The notes under the pieces: generated by a model
What the model was told of the DNA's origin: nothing
The model's input: only the letters and a program-made list of their open reading frames with translations
The model's database searches: none
Shown: positions 1 through 5,249 of the stretch, piece after piece
Layout: every line of letters begins with the position of its first letter
How positions within the stretch are numbered: position 1 is the first letter of the stretch
Position numbers and translations under genes: made by a program
NCBI GenBank assembly: GCA_031550915.1
Contig: JAVBOF010000027.1
Span: forward strand, 1 to 5,249
From: JAVBOF01 sp031550915
GTDB lineage: Bacteria > Bacillota > Clostridia > Christensenellales > MGBC116941
Reading direction: 5' to 3'
Length of the DNA stretch: 5,249 nucleotides

Positions 1-1
1 A

Positions 2-460
2 GGGTGTACTATCATATCTTCCGGTTATCATTCAGCCGGCTTCATTTCCTGTACAGACTTTTTAGTCAGTATCAAGAACTGCTTTTCGAACTGCGAGGTG
101 TACGGAACAAAAGAAACCGGCGCGTTTCTAGGCTATACCACAAACAATGGCTCGGGTGGCGCACCCGTCATTGAAAACTGTTTTGCACTTGGCCGCGTAG
201 AGGGCGTTGAAAATATTGGCGGCTTCTGCCCTGTTATTCAAGGTACAGGAAACGGTATAACCGTGCGTAACTGTTATTCCAGCGCTATAGTTGGCATGAG
301 AAACGGTGGGACGTCGATCGGCTCGTTTGTGGGAAACGCTTCCGGCAAGGTGGCCTTTAATAGCTGCTATGCTGTTGGTGAAGTAGGCGGTCTTGAGAGC
401 AATACCAATATCGGCGGATTTATCGGCGTAAACGATGGTGCCACTTTCCAGAATTGTTAT
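2..460 (+). repeat. GLUG-like protein repeat array with Cys ladder
   Basis: About five modules of 30-33 residues encode NC(Y/F)-centred strands followed by GGF-x-G or G-x-F-x-G. Cys residues at 27, 60, 91, 122 and 152 are spaced 33, 31, 31 and 30 residues apart. The array continues beyond the left edge, since residues 8-15 already read as the end of an earlier module. GLUG-type repeats occur in large bacterial surface proteins and probably stack as a beta-helix. The repeats are diverged at DNA level, so this is an old protein repeat and not a recent tandem duplication. Confidence 0.75.
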
Positions 461-1702
461 TACGACAAGCAGACGACGGCAATGAGGGAGGTTGCCATCG
501 GGTTGGGTGATGCGACAGGGATCACAGGATTGTTGACGAACAGTAAAAAAGGCGGAGACGGCAATAAAATGACCGGATCGGTTTTGCCCGGTTTTGATCA
601 GGCAGTATGGAAATTTGAAGATCAATTATATCCTCAGCTGCATATTTTTGCGGATGCCGGCAACGCTGTGTTCGCGGACAATACGATGAACGCTTTGCTA
701 AACCGTTCTAGTGGAGCGGCCTATTCCGCCGCCAGCGTTGCCACGCCGCTTTTGGCGCCATGGGAAAATGTTCCTGTAGATACGGCTTATGATACTGTAA
801 GGGATATTACTTTGGATTTTCCTCTATCACATAATTCCGACCATGTGATACGTTGGTCCAATGAAGGAAACAAGGGAATCGTGGAGCCTTCAAAACCAAT
901 CCTGACACTTTATGACGACGGTTTTAAGGAACAAGTCAATACCGTCGGTATTGAGTGGGTGTACGCTACTCATACGGCAACTATCTCTGGTGTTTCTGTT
1001 ACGGCGGTCCGGCCTCTGCGGGTGATTCCTACCCGTTCTCTGTATGCCGGTCCAGATGAGACCAGAAATACTGGCGAAACATATAATAACTGGCAAGATG
1101 TCATCCTTATCGATTCGACCGCACTCGGGCTAAGCAGGCACATACAGCAAGTAGAATCGATAGTTCCTAAAACCGGAGAGGACGCTAGGGTGCTTGTGGA
1201 GAATGGTCAGGCCCCGTCATATACAACAAATTCCCCGTGGATCGAAGACCAGCGTCAAGTGGTTTATGATTATTTTGCATCCGCGGATGTAAAGAATATT
1301 TTCAATGCGAATAAAAGCATACCGCTTACTTACGGAGGAAAAACCTTCAATATAAATTATTCGTGGTTATTGACGGACGGACGGTTCCTTACGGATGATA
1401 AATTATTGACGGTTAATGCTGATACTACGGAGCCGGTGGAGTCAACTGAGCCACAGGATACGGACGAACCAAAGAATACGGACGAACCAAAGAATACGGA
1501 CGAGCCAAAGAATACGGAAAAACCCACCGATCCGGTGCCTACGGATAAGCCTCTAGGGCCTGTTGATCCTACAGAGCCGAATAATGTTCCCAAAACAGGA
1601 GATTCATCTACCGGAATTATGTATGCCGCGATATTAACGCTATTGTTTTCAATACTCGGAATATTCTGCATAATTTTGGCTAAGAGAAGAGCTCGGAAAT
1701 AA
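2..1702 (+). CDS. Sortase-anchored surface protein with GLUG-like repeats (5' partial)
   Basis: This is the C-terminal part (566 residues) of a secreted, wall-attached protein. The frame is open to the left edge, so the true start and the signal peptide lie outside the window; the GTG at 98 is an internal Val with no ribosome binding site. Residues 1-156 form GLUG-like repeats built on NC(Y/F)-x-x-G-x-V then GGF-x-G, with Cys at 27, 60, 91, 122 and 152, closed by a W...YPQL segment near 200-211, as is usual at the end of such arrays. Residues about 215-460 are not recognised; the stretch from YDTVRDITLDF faintly resembles a bacterial Ig-like domain. Residues about 465-528 are a Thr/Pro/Glu/Asp-rich linker with TDEPKN repeats. 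VPKTGD (529-534), a hydrophobic helix and KRRARK form the sorting signal. The role is probably adhesion or surface display, but the ligand is unknown. The gene ends before a terminator at 1811. Confidence 0.9.
   Translation, partial: GCTIISSGYHSAGFISCTDFLVSIKNCFSNCEVYGTKETGAFLGYTTNNGSGGAPVIENCFALGRVEGVENIGGFCPVIQGTGNGITVRNCYSSAIVGMRNGGTSIGSFVGNASGKVAFNSCYAVGEVGGLESNTNIGGFIGVNDGATFQNCYYDKQTTAMREVAIGLGDATGITGLLTNSKKGGDGNKMTGSVLPGFDQAVWKFEDQLYPQLHIFADAGNAVFADNTMNALLNRSSGAAYSAASVATPLLAPWENVPVDTAYDTVRDITLDFPLSHNSDHVIRWSNEGNKGIVEPSKPILTLYDDGFKEQVNTVGIEWVYATHTATISGVSVTAVRPLRVIPTRSLYAGPDETRNTGETYNNWQDVILIDSTALGLSRHIQQVESIVPKTGEDARVLVENGQAPSYTTNSPWIEDQRQVVYDYFASADVKNIFNANKSIPLTYGGKTFNINYSWLLTDGRFLTDDKLLTVNADTTEPVESTEPQDTDEPKNTDEPKNTDEPKNTEKPTDPVPTDKPLGPVDPTEPNNVPKTGDSSTGIMYAAILTLLFSILGIFCIILAKRRARK
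1460..1513 (+). repeat. 18-bp tandem repeat, three copies (TDEPKN)
   Basis: Three head-to-tail copies of ACGGACGAACCAAAGAAT lie at 1460-1477, 1478-1495 and 1496-1513. The third differs only by A to G at a synonymous position (GAA to GAG). Each copy encodes TDEPKN in frame, and a diverged fourth copy (acggaaaaaccc) follows. The run sits in the wall-spanning linker of the surface protein. Because the unit is a multiple of three, copy-number change would alter linker length without breaking the frame. Confidence 0.95.
1586..1699 (+). other. LPXTG-type cell-wall sorting signal (VPKTGD + TM + basic tail)
   Basis: VPKTGD at residues 529-534 is followed by a short polar spacer, a hydrophobic segment of about 22 residues starting near IMYAAIL, and a KRRARK tail ending at the stop codon. 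This order is the standard sortase A-class recognition signal; sortase would cleave between Thr and Gly and join the protein to the wall peptide. V in place of L at the first position, with P-K-T-G-D, is a frequent variant in Clostridia. The sortase gene itself is not in the window. Confidence 0.93.
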
Positions 1703-1810
1703 ACGCACTGCAGAAAGCTTCCGGCTTGGCCATACGTATTATAAATATAAAACTGTGAAAACGTTATAGCTTTAGAGCAAATCACGGTGCGGACTTCATG
1801 TCAGGCATAT

Positions 1811-1847
1811 AAAACAAAGCTTCATCTTTTGATGGGGCTTTGTTTTT
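1811..1847. terminator. Bidirectional rho-independent terminator
   Basis: The arms aaaacaaagcttcatc (1811-1826) and gatggggctttgtttt (1831-1846) pair along 16 positions, with two G-T wobbles, around a tttt loop. The stem ends in a T-run on the + strand. On the - strand the other arm also ends in TTTT followed by atat, so it can stop transcription both ways. It lies 109 bp after the surface protein stop and between convergent genes, which fits that role. Confidence 0.9.
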
Positions 1848-1876
1848 ATCCATGCTATCCTCTTAGTTTTGCAACA

Positions 1877-1906
1877 GAAAAGGCTACCAGAAACGATAGC
1901 CTTTTC
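1877..1906 (-). terminator. Possible terminator hairpin for the methyltransferase operon
   Basis: There is a perfect 10-bp inverted repeat, gaaaaggcta (1877-1886) and tagccttttc (1897-1906), with a 10-nt loop. Read on the - strand it lies about 67 nt after the methyltransferase stop, and the 3' arm ends in CCTTTTC followed by tgtt, a weak U-rich tract. On the + strand no T-run follows outside the stem. It may be a first terminator for the - strand operon, backed up by the stronger hairpin at 1811-1847, or part of a leader for the + strand start site at 1939. Confidence 0.5.
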
Positions 1907-1925
1907 GCGAGAGGAAGGTACACAT

Positions 1926-1931
1926 AAGGAG
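1926..1931 (+). promoter_or_regulatory. Strong Shine-Dalgarno before an orphan ATG
   Basis: AAGGAG at 1926-1931 stands 7 nt before the ATG at 1939, which is near-ideal spacing. The ATG opens only a 16-codon ORF, so the site is unexplained: either a real micro-ORF or the remains of a lost gene's start region. Confidence 0.55.
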
Positions 1932-1938
1932 AATAATC

Positions 1939-1989
1939 ATGTTGTATTATAATTTAACGTTTGCAGGTCCATGTTACGCATATGGGTAA
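1939..1989 (+). CDS. Candidate 16-aa micro-ORF or gene-start remnant
   Basis: The ORF encodes MLYYNLTFAGPCYAYG and stops at TAA. Its only strong support is the well-placed AAGGAG site before it. The last five codons and the stop overlap the 3' end of the convergent methyltransferase gene, so only about 12 codons are independent sequence. No promoter with a convincing -35 and -10 pair is visible before it. I do not recognise the peptide. It may be an expressed small peptide, a leader peptide, or the 5' stump of a + strand gene cut off when the neighbouring operon arrived. Confidence 0.25.
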   Translation: MLYYNLTFAGPCYAYG

Positions 1990-3482
1990 TTCTCTGATGC
2001 AAGGGTTTTTTGGTAAATATTCCATTCATTTTCCGATATTAATCCCTGCTTTTTATAATGCTTTCGCGCCTCTGTCAGGATATTCTCTATATCAGCTTCT
2101 TGCGAAGGCGTAAGCGGAGTGGGTCTATGGTTTTTCAGGATATCCTCCATTCGTTCGACCCCGTGGTCTATGATGCTCTTCTTGCCTTCATTAAGCCATT
2201 TCTCTATTGGCAGCATGTCTGCGGCCAACGGGGTAAAGCTTTCGTTCCTGAACCATTCAAGCGTGTGTTCCTCCGCAAGGTAAGAATTCGGCGAAAAGCC
2301 GATCTCGTTTATCAGACTGAACGCGAGGGTCTCCTCGTTTACATCTATCCCCTTCATAAACCGCTTGACCATACCCAATATATCGTTATCGATTATCGCC
2401 TTCACCGGATGCCCTGTCAGCTCCGCCGAAAGCCCTCCGGCATATGCAATGACCGAAGCGCCCGATAAAGCGAGCGAAAAAAGGCCCATCGTTGTTTCAT
2501 AGGCTGCCTGATAATCGATCATTTTAGAGTTAGACCATCCGGGTGAATTGCTTGCACATGGTATCCCGTACCGCCTCCAAACCTGGCTGAAGGCCGATTC
2601 GGCTAAAAATGTGCATGCATTTGAAAATACCGGGGTACATGTGCGCATGTTCATCAACATGAACATACCGCCCGCAATTGTCCTTGTACCGGGCTTAACG
2701 AGCTGTGCTACGGCGTTGGATGCAAGTATGTCCGCATTATTCAGCGCAATGCTGCCGGCGAGCGTCACGGGCGATGTCGCGCCAAGTGAGGGGCCGCTGG
2801 TTATTGAAAAAACCATATCGTTTTCGGCCAGATATTTTATCAGTTCGCATGTGGACCGGTTTAAGAGTAATGGCGAAGTTGGATTGGTATTTTGCCAGAG
2901 ATCAACTCCCAAAGCCTTTACCAACATATTGTTAAATACATTGTTATCCAATTCAGATCCTTCCCAAACCGCCTTCGTAGAGCTGCGCAGCTTGGCAGCA
3001 AGGCCTTCGACCAGCCGCATACACTCCGGTACGCCTTCAAATCCACCCCAGGGAAAGCTGCCGATAAAATCCACATATTCAAGCGCGTCAACGACGCGCA
3101 TATAGTCGTAATATTCTTTGCGTGTCGGTTTTTTGGGTTCCCATGTTTTCAGATCGACAGAGTTCAACCCGGGAGAGGTAGCCGACACAAAAGCTCCCCC
3201 GCTCTTTATTATGCAATCGTTTTCTTCCTGCCTTGACTTTAAAACGAACTCTCCGGGCGTTTTCAAAATTGTATCCATTACGAGCTTTTCAGGAAACTTT
3301 GCCGTCTGTGCTTTTAAGTCTACCGTTGCGCCGTTTTCCGCAAGCAATTCGAGGGTGGCAATGTCCTGGATCTTCATACCGGTATCTTTAAGGATACGCA
3401 AAGTACAATCCTGTATTTGCATGGCTTTTTCATCGGATAATACGTCAAGATATGAGAAGCCGCAACCGCCTTCCTTTGCCAT
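1974..3482 (-). CDS. MttB-family (trimethylamine/quaternary-amine) methyltransferase, non-pyrrolysine
   Basis: The 502-residue protein belongs to the MttB superfamily, whose members move a methyl group from a methylated amine to the Co(I) of a corrinoid protein in the cytoplasm. Family landmarks are the N-terminal LSDEKAMQIQDCTLRIL (15-31), GATSPVTLAGSIALNNAD (234-251), YQAAYE (324-329), IIDNDILGMVKRFMKGID (363-380) and LAEEHTLEWFRNE (402-414). Length is typical. The frame has no internal TAG, so there is no pyrrolysine; this places it with the MtgB/MtpB/MtcB/MtyB-like group acting on betaines and carnitine-like compounds rather than with true trimethylamine enzymes. The start at 3482 is preferred because AAAGGA lies 9 nt before it; an ATG at 3500 would add MKGLWL but has no ribosome binding site. 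It is the last gene of the operon, 39 nt after the permease. The substrate cannot be read from the sequence. Confidence 0.9.
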   Translation of the reverse strand: MAKEGGCGFSYLDVLSDEKAMQIQDCTLRILKDTGMKIQDIATLELLAENGATVDLKAQTAKFPEKLVMDTILKTPGEFVLKSRQEENDCIIKSGGAFVSATSPGLNSVDLKTWEPKKPTRKEYYDYMRVVDALEYVDFIGSFPWGGFEGVPECMRLVEGLAAKLRSSTKAVWEGSELDNNVFNNMLVKALGVDLWQNTNPTSPLLLNRSTCELIKYLAENDMVFSITSGPSLGATSPVTLAGSIALNNADILASNAVAQLVKPGTRTIAGGMFMLMNMRTCTPVFSNACTFLAESAFSQVWRRYGIPCASNSPGWSNSKMIDYQAAYETTMGLFSLALSGASVIAYAGGLSAELTGHPVKAIIDNDILGMVKRFMKGIDVNEETLAFSLINEIGFSPNSYLAEEHTLEWFRNESFTPLAADMLPIEKWLNEGKKSIIDHGVERMEDILKNHRPTPLTPSQEADIENILTEARKHYKKQGLISENEWNIYQKTLASENYPYA

Positions 3483-3491
3483 TAGCCACAA

Positions 3492-3497
3492 TCCTTT
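3492..3497 (-). promoter_or_regulatory. Ribosome binding site deciding the methyltransferase start
   Basis: AAAGGA on the - strand lies 9 nt before the ATG at 3482 and overlaps codons 2-3 of the longer alternative starting at 3500. The longer start has only aatccaaat before it, so the shorter form is better supported. The shorter form also fits the compact N-terminus usual for the family. Confidence 0.7.
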
Positions 3498-3521
3498 CAT
3501 ATTTGGATTCTTGAGACACCG

Positions 3522-4502
3522 TTACTTTTTCTTTAGCGCCCCTCTGCGCAATACATCAATGAATACTGCTATAATAAGCACGCTGCCGTTTATTATCATT
3601 TGATAAAAGGACGGGATGCTTAACAGCGTCATGCCATTTTGTATGGTTGAAAGTATCAAAATGCCTATTATCGTCCCCGAAACTTTGCCGCGTCCTCCCG
3701 TCAAACTTATGCCGCCCAGTATTACCGCGGCAAGTACACCCATCTCTTGCCCGACGCCCGTTGATGCTACAGCCGCACCGACCTGCGAGCTTGTTATCAA
3801 TCCAGCAAGTGCCGCGCAGACACTACTTATTATCATCGCAAAGAATTTGATCGAGGGCACGTTTATTCCCGAAAGAAAACTTGCGCTTTCGTTTCCTCCC
3901 ACTGCAAAAACCTTCCGCCCGAAACTAGTACATTTCAATATATAAAATATAAGTGCAAATACAAGTATTAGTATAATTATCGAAACCGGTATCGTATTGA
4001 ATATATACCCTTTGCCTATCATGCCATAGCTGTCGTTTGTTATCATAACGGTTTTTCCCTCCGTCATAAGGTAAGCAAACCCGCGGAATATCTGCATTGT
4101 ACCCATTGTGGCGATGATCCCCGATATCTTCAACCACGCTATGAGCACGCCGTTTATAACACCGCAGATGACCCCGACTGCAACGGCGGCGATACATGCG
4201 GCAAAAACACCTGCTCCCGCCTGCAGCAATAGGGCGGAAACCATACTGGCCAGTGTCAATACCGCATATTGCGAAAGATCGATGTTTGCGAGCAGCATCG
4301 CAACCATTACGCCCGCGCCCATTACCCCGACTATAGAGGTATATATCCCTATGTTCAGGAAGTTCTTTAAGGAAAGGAAGAATGGCGAAAGAAGTGAAAA
4401 GGCCAGGCAAATCAAGACATATACAATTATTAGGCTTAATGTATTGCTTGAAGATGTAAGCTTGTTTTTACTGTCTCTGGCCTTCCGGTTAATATTCAAC
4501 AT
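3522..4502 (-). CDS. RbsC-like ABC transporter permease (CUT2 / BPD_transp_2 family)
   Basis: This 326-residue inner-membrane permease is mostly hydrophobic, with about 8-10 predicted helices, and would form the pore for the ATPase encoded just before it. Family landmarks are SPFFLSLKNFLNI (39-51), the substrate-side ANIDLS (72-77, normally GGIDLS), GIIATMGTMQIFRGFAYL (128-145), FGRKVFAVGGNESASFLSG (194-212) and the ATPase-contacting loop MGVLAAVILGGISLTGGRG (254-272). Length matches RbsC-type permeases. The start at 4502 is chosen because GAGGAG lies 7 nt before it; a longer reading from 4565 would run 21 codons into the ATPase gene and lacks a site. Its first bases overlap the ATPase stop by 7 bp, suggesting translational coupling. 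The family carries ribose, galactose, inositol, AI-2 and similar compounds; the substrate here is not known. Confidence 0.93.
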   Translation of the reverse strand: MLNINRKARDSKNKLTSSSNTLSLIIVYVLICLAFSLLSPFFLSLKNFLNIGIYTSIVGVMGAGVMVAMLLANIDLSQYAVLTLASMVSALLLQAGAGVFAACIAAVAVGVICGVINGVLIAWLKISGIIATMGTMQIFRGFAYLMTEGKTVMITNDSYGMIGKGYIFNTIPVSIIILILVFALIFYILKCTSFGRKVFAVGGNESASFLSGINVPSIKFFAMIISSVCAALAGLITSSQVGAAVASTGVGQEMGVLAAVILGGISLTGGRGKVSGTIIGILILSTIQNGMTLLSIPSFYQMIINGSVLIIAVFIDVLRRGALKKK

Positions 4503-5249
4503 GGCAGCTCTCCTCTTACAGCATAGTGCATGATTTTTTGCTGGTCGAATTCCGGTCTTGTGCATTCGCCTACTATAGCACCGTCCTTAACGACCAGTAT
4601 CCTGTCGGAGATGCCCATTATCTCCGGCGTTTCTGATGAAATTATTATGATCGCCATCCCACCCTTGCAAAGGTTTTCGATCAGCTTGTATATCTCCACT
4701 TTTGCGCCGATATCGATACCCCTTGTCGGCTCGTTGAAGATTATCACCTTTGGCTTGTTTACCAGCCATTTCCCCATAACAACCTTTTGCTGGTTACCGC
4801 CGGAAAGTGTTTCTATCTGAGTATTTATCGAGGGTGTTTTTATCCGCAGCTTTTGCACCCATTCACTTACTATTTCTTTTTCGGCCCTGCTGCGTATATG
4901 CAGGAAAGACATCAGTTTATCTATATAAATCAATATGAGGTTGTTCTTTACCGTTTCTGTCATTACAAGGCCGTCGCTTTTCCGTTCACGTGGAATATAG
5001 GCTATTCCAGCTTTTATCGCACGGCCCGGACTGTTGTTTGCAATTTCTTTGCCTGAGACCTTAACTTTGCCTCCAAGCGTTTTGCGTTTTCCAAATATAC
5101 TTTCAACGATCTCTGTCCTGCCGGCACCCATTAGCCCGAACAAGCCTACGACTTCACCCGCATGCACCTTGATGGATACGTTGTTTACCTTTTCGCCGCA
5201 CAAACCTTCGATCTCAAGGATAGCTTCTCCCCTCTCTATTTCTTCCTTC
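4496..5249 (-). CDS. Sugar-type ABC transporter ATPase, C-terminal domain (RbsA/MglA-like, 5' partial)
   Basis: The 250 residues in the window are the second nucleotide-binding domain of a two-domain ATPase (family length about 500), so roughly the first half of the gene is beyond the right edge. The frame is open through the edge; the TTG at 5203 is internal, since residues before it (GEAILEIEGL) read as the start of the second domain. Visible motifs are the degenerate Walker A GLMGAGRTE (38-46, Arg for Lys), YIPRERKSDGL (84-94), the ABC signature LSGGNQQK (148-155), Walker B VIIFNEPTRGID (168-179, Asn where Asp is usual) and IISSETPEIMGISDR (202-216, Ser at the H-loop position). The protein powers the permease at the cytoplasmic face. 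Its gene end overlaps the permease start by 7 bp. A solute-binding protein gene may lie nearby outside the window. Confidence 0.93.
   Translation of the reverse strand, partial: KEEIERGEAILEIEGLCGEKVNNVSIKVHAGEVVGLFGLMGAGRTEIVESIFGKRKTLGGKVKVSGKEIANNSPGRAIKAGIAYIPRERKSDGLVMTETVKNNLILIYIDKLMSFLHIRSRAEKEIVSEWVQKLRIKTPSINTQIETLSGGNQQKVVMGKWLVNKPKVIIFNEPTRGIDIGAKVEIYKLIENLCKGGMAIIIISSETPEIMGISDRILVVKDGAIVGECTRPEFDQQKIMHYAVRGELPC
4510..4515 (-). promoter_or_regulatory. Ribosome binding site of the permease
   Basis: GAGGAG on the - strand lies 7 nt before the ATG at 4502 and within the final codons of the ATPase gene. It fixes the permease start and supports coupled translation of the two transporter subunits. 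Confidence 0.85.

Noticed and set aside
98..100. GTG as the start of the surface protein
   Set aside because: The frame is open to the left edge, repeat modules continue before it, and there is no ribosome binding site; it is an internal Val codon.
128..625. 165-residue ORF on the - strand
   Set aside because: It is antisense to the GLUG-like repeats, with low-complexity composition typical of a shadow frame.
1357..1785. 142-residue ORF on the - strand with SSVFFGSS repeats
   Set aside because: It is the mirror of the 18-bp TDEPKN repeat and sorting-signal region of the surface protein, and it has no ribosome binding site or family resemblance.
1941..1956. TATAAT-like box as a promoter on either strand
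   Set aside because: No -35 element with suitable spacing is visible, and on the + strand it falls inside the micro-ORF.
2548..3105. 185-residue + strand ORF, and others at 2058-2468, 2892-3236 and 3118-3603
   Set aside because: All lie antisense to the methyltransferase gene, whose family match is clear over its whole length; none has a good start site or recognisable domain.
1974..3482. Pyrrolysine-containing trimethylamine methyltransferase (true MttB)
   Set aside because: The frame runs to TAA with no in-frame TAG, so the pyrrolysine codon that defines true MttB is absent.
4503..4565. Longer permease start adding 21 residues (MHKTGIRPAK...)
   Set aside because: It lies wholly inside the ATPase gene, has no ribosome binding site, and the added residues do not resemble the family; the ATG at 4502 has GAGGAG at 7 nt.
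5201..5203. TTG as the start of a single-domain ATPase
   Set aside because: The upstream codons in frame to the window edge encode the normal lead-in to the second domain of RbsA/MglA-like proteins, so the gene is longer.

Overview
This window looks like a piece of chromosome from an anaerobic Gram-positive bacterium, most likely Clostridia. The evidence is a sortase-anchored surface protein with a VPKTGD sorting signal, strong AGGAG-type ribosome binding sites, and an MttB-family methyltransferase next to a ribose-type ABC transporter. The lineage is an inference from gene content; no rRNA, tRNA or other taxonomic marker is present. No CRISPR array, insertion sequence or RNA gene was seen.

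Left part (2-1702, + strand): the C-terminal 566 residues of a large secreted protein whose start lies before the window. It has a GLUG-like repeat array with a regularly spaced Cys, a middle region I cannot assign, a Thr/Pro/Glu-rich wall-spanning linker with three perfect TDEPKN repeats, and an LPXTG-type sorting signal at the very C-terminus.

Middle (1703-1973): a 271-bp convergent intergenic region. It holds a strong bidirectional terminator hairpin (1811-1847), a second perfect 10-bp hairpin (1877-1906), and an orphan Shine-Dalgarno plus ATG on the + strand that opens only a 16-codon ORF running into the 3' end of the convergent gene.

Right part (1974-5249, - strand): three co-directional, tightly spaced genes. 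In transcription order they are the C-terminal half of a two-domain sugar-type (RbsA/MglA-like) ABC ATPase, overlapping by 7 bp an RbsC-like permease, followed after 39 nt by an MttB-family (trimethylamine/quaternary-amine) methyltransferase without pyrrolysine. This suggests import of a methylated compound by a CUT2-type transporter followed by corrinoid-dependent demethylation. The solute-binding protein, corrinoid protein and methylcorrinoid:THF methyltransferase such a pathway needs are not in the window; they would have to be upstream of the ATPase or elsewhere. The transporter-methyltransferase pairing is the most interesting point here, because characterised MttB-family enzymes act on betaines and methylamines, whereas RbsABC-type transporters normally carry sugars and polyols.
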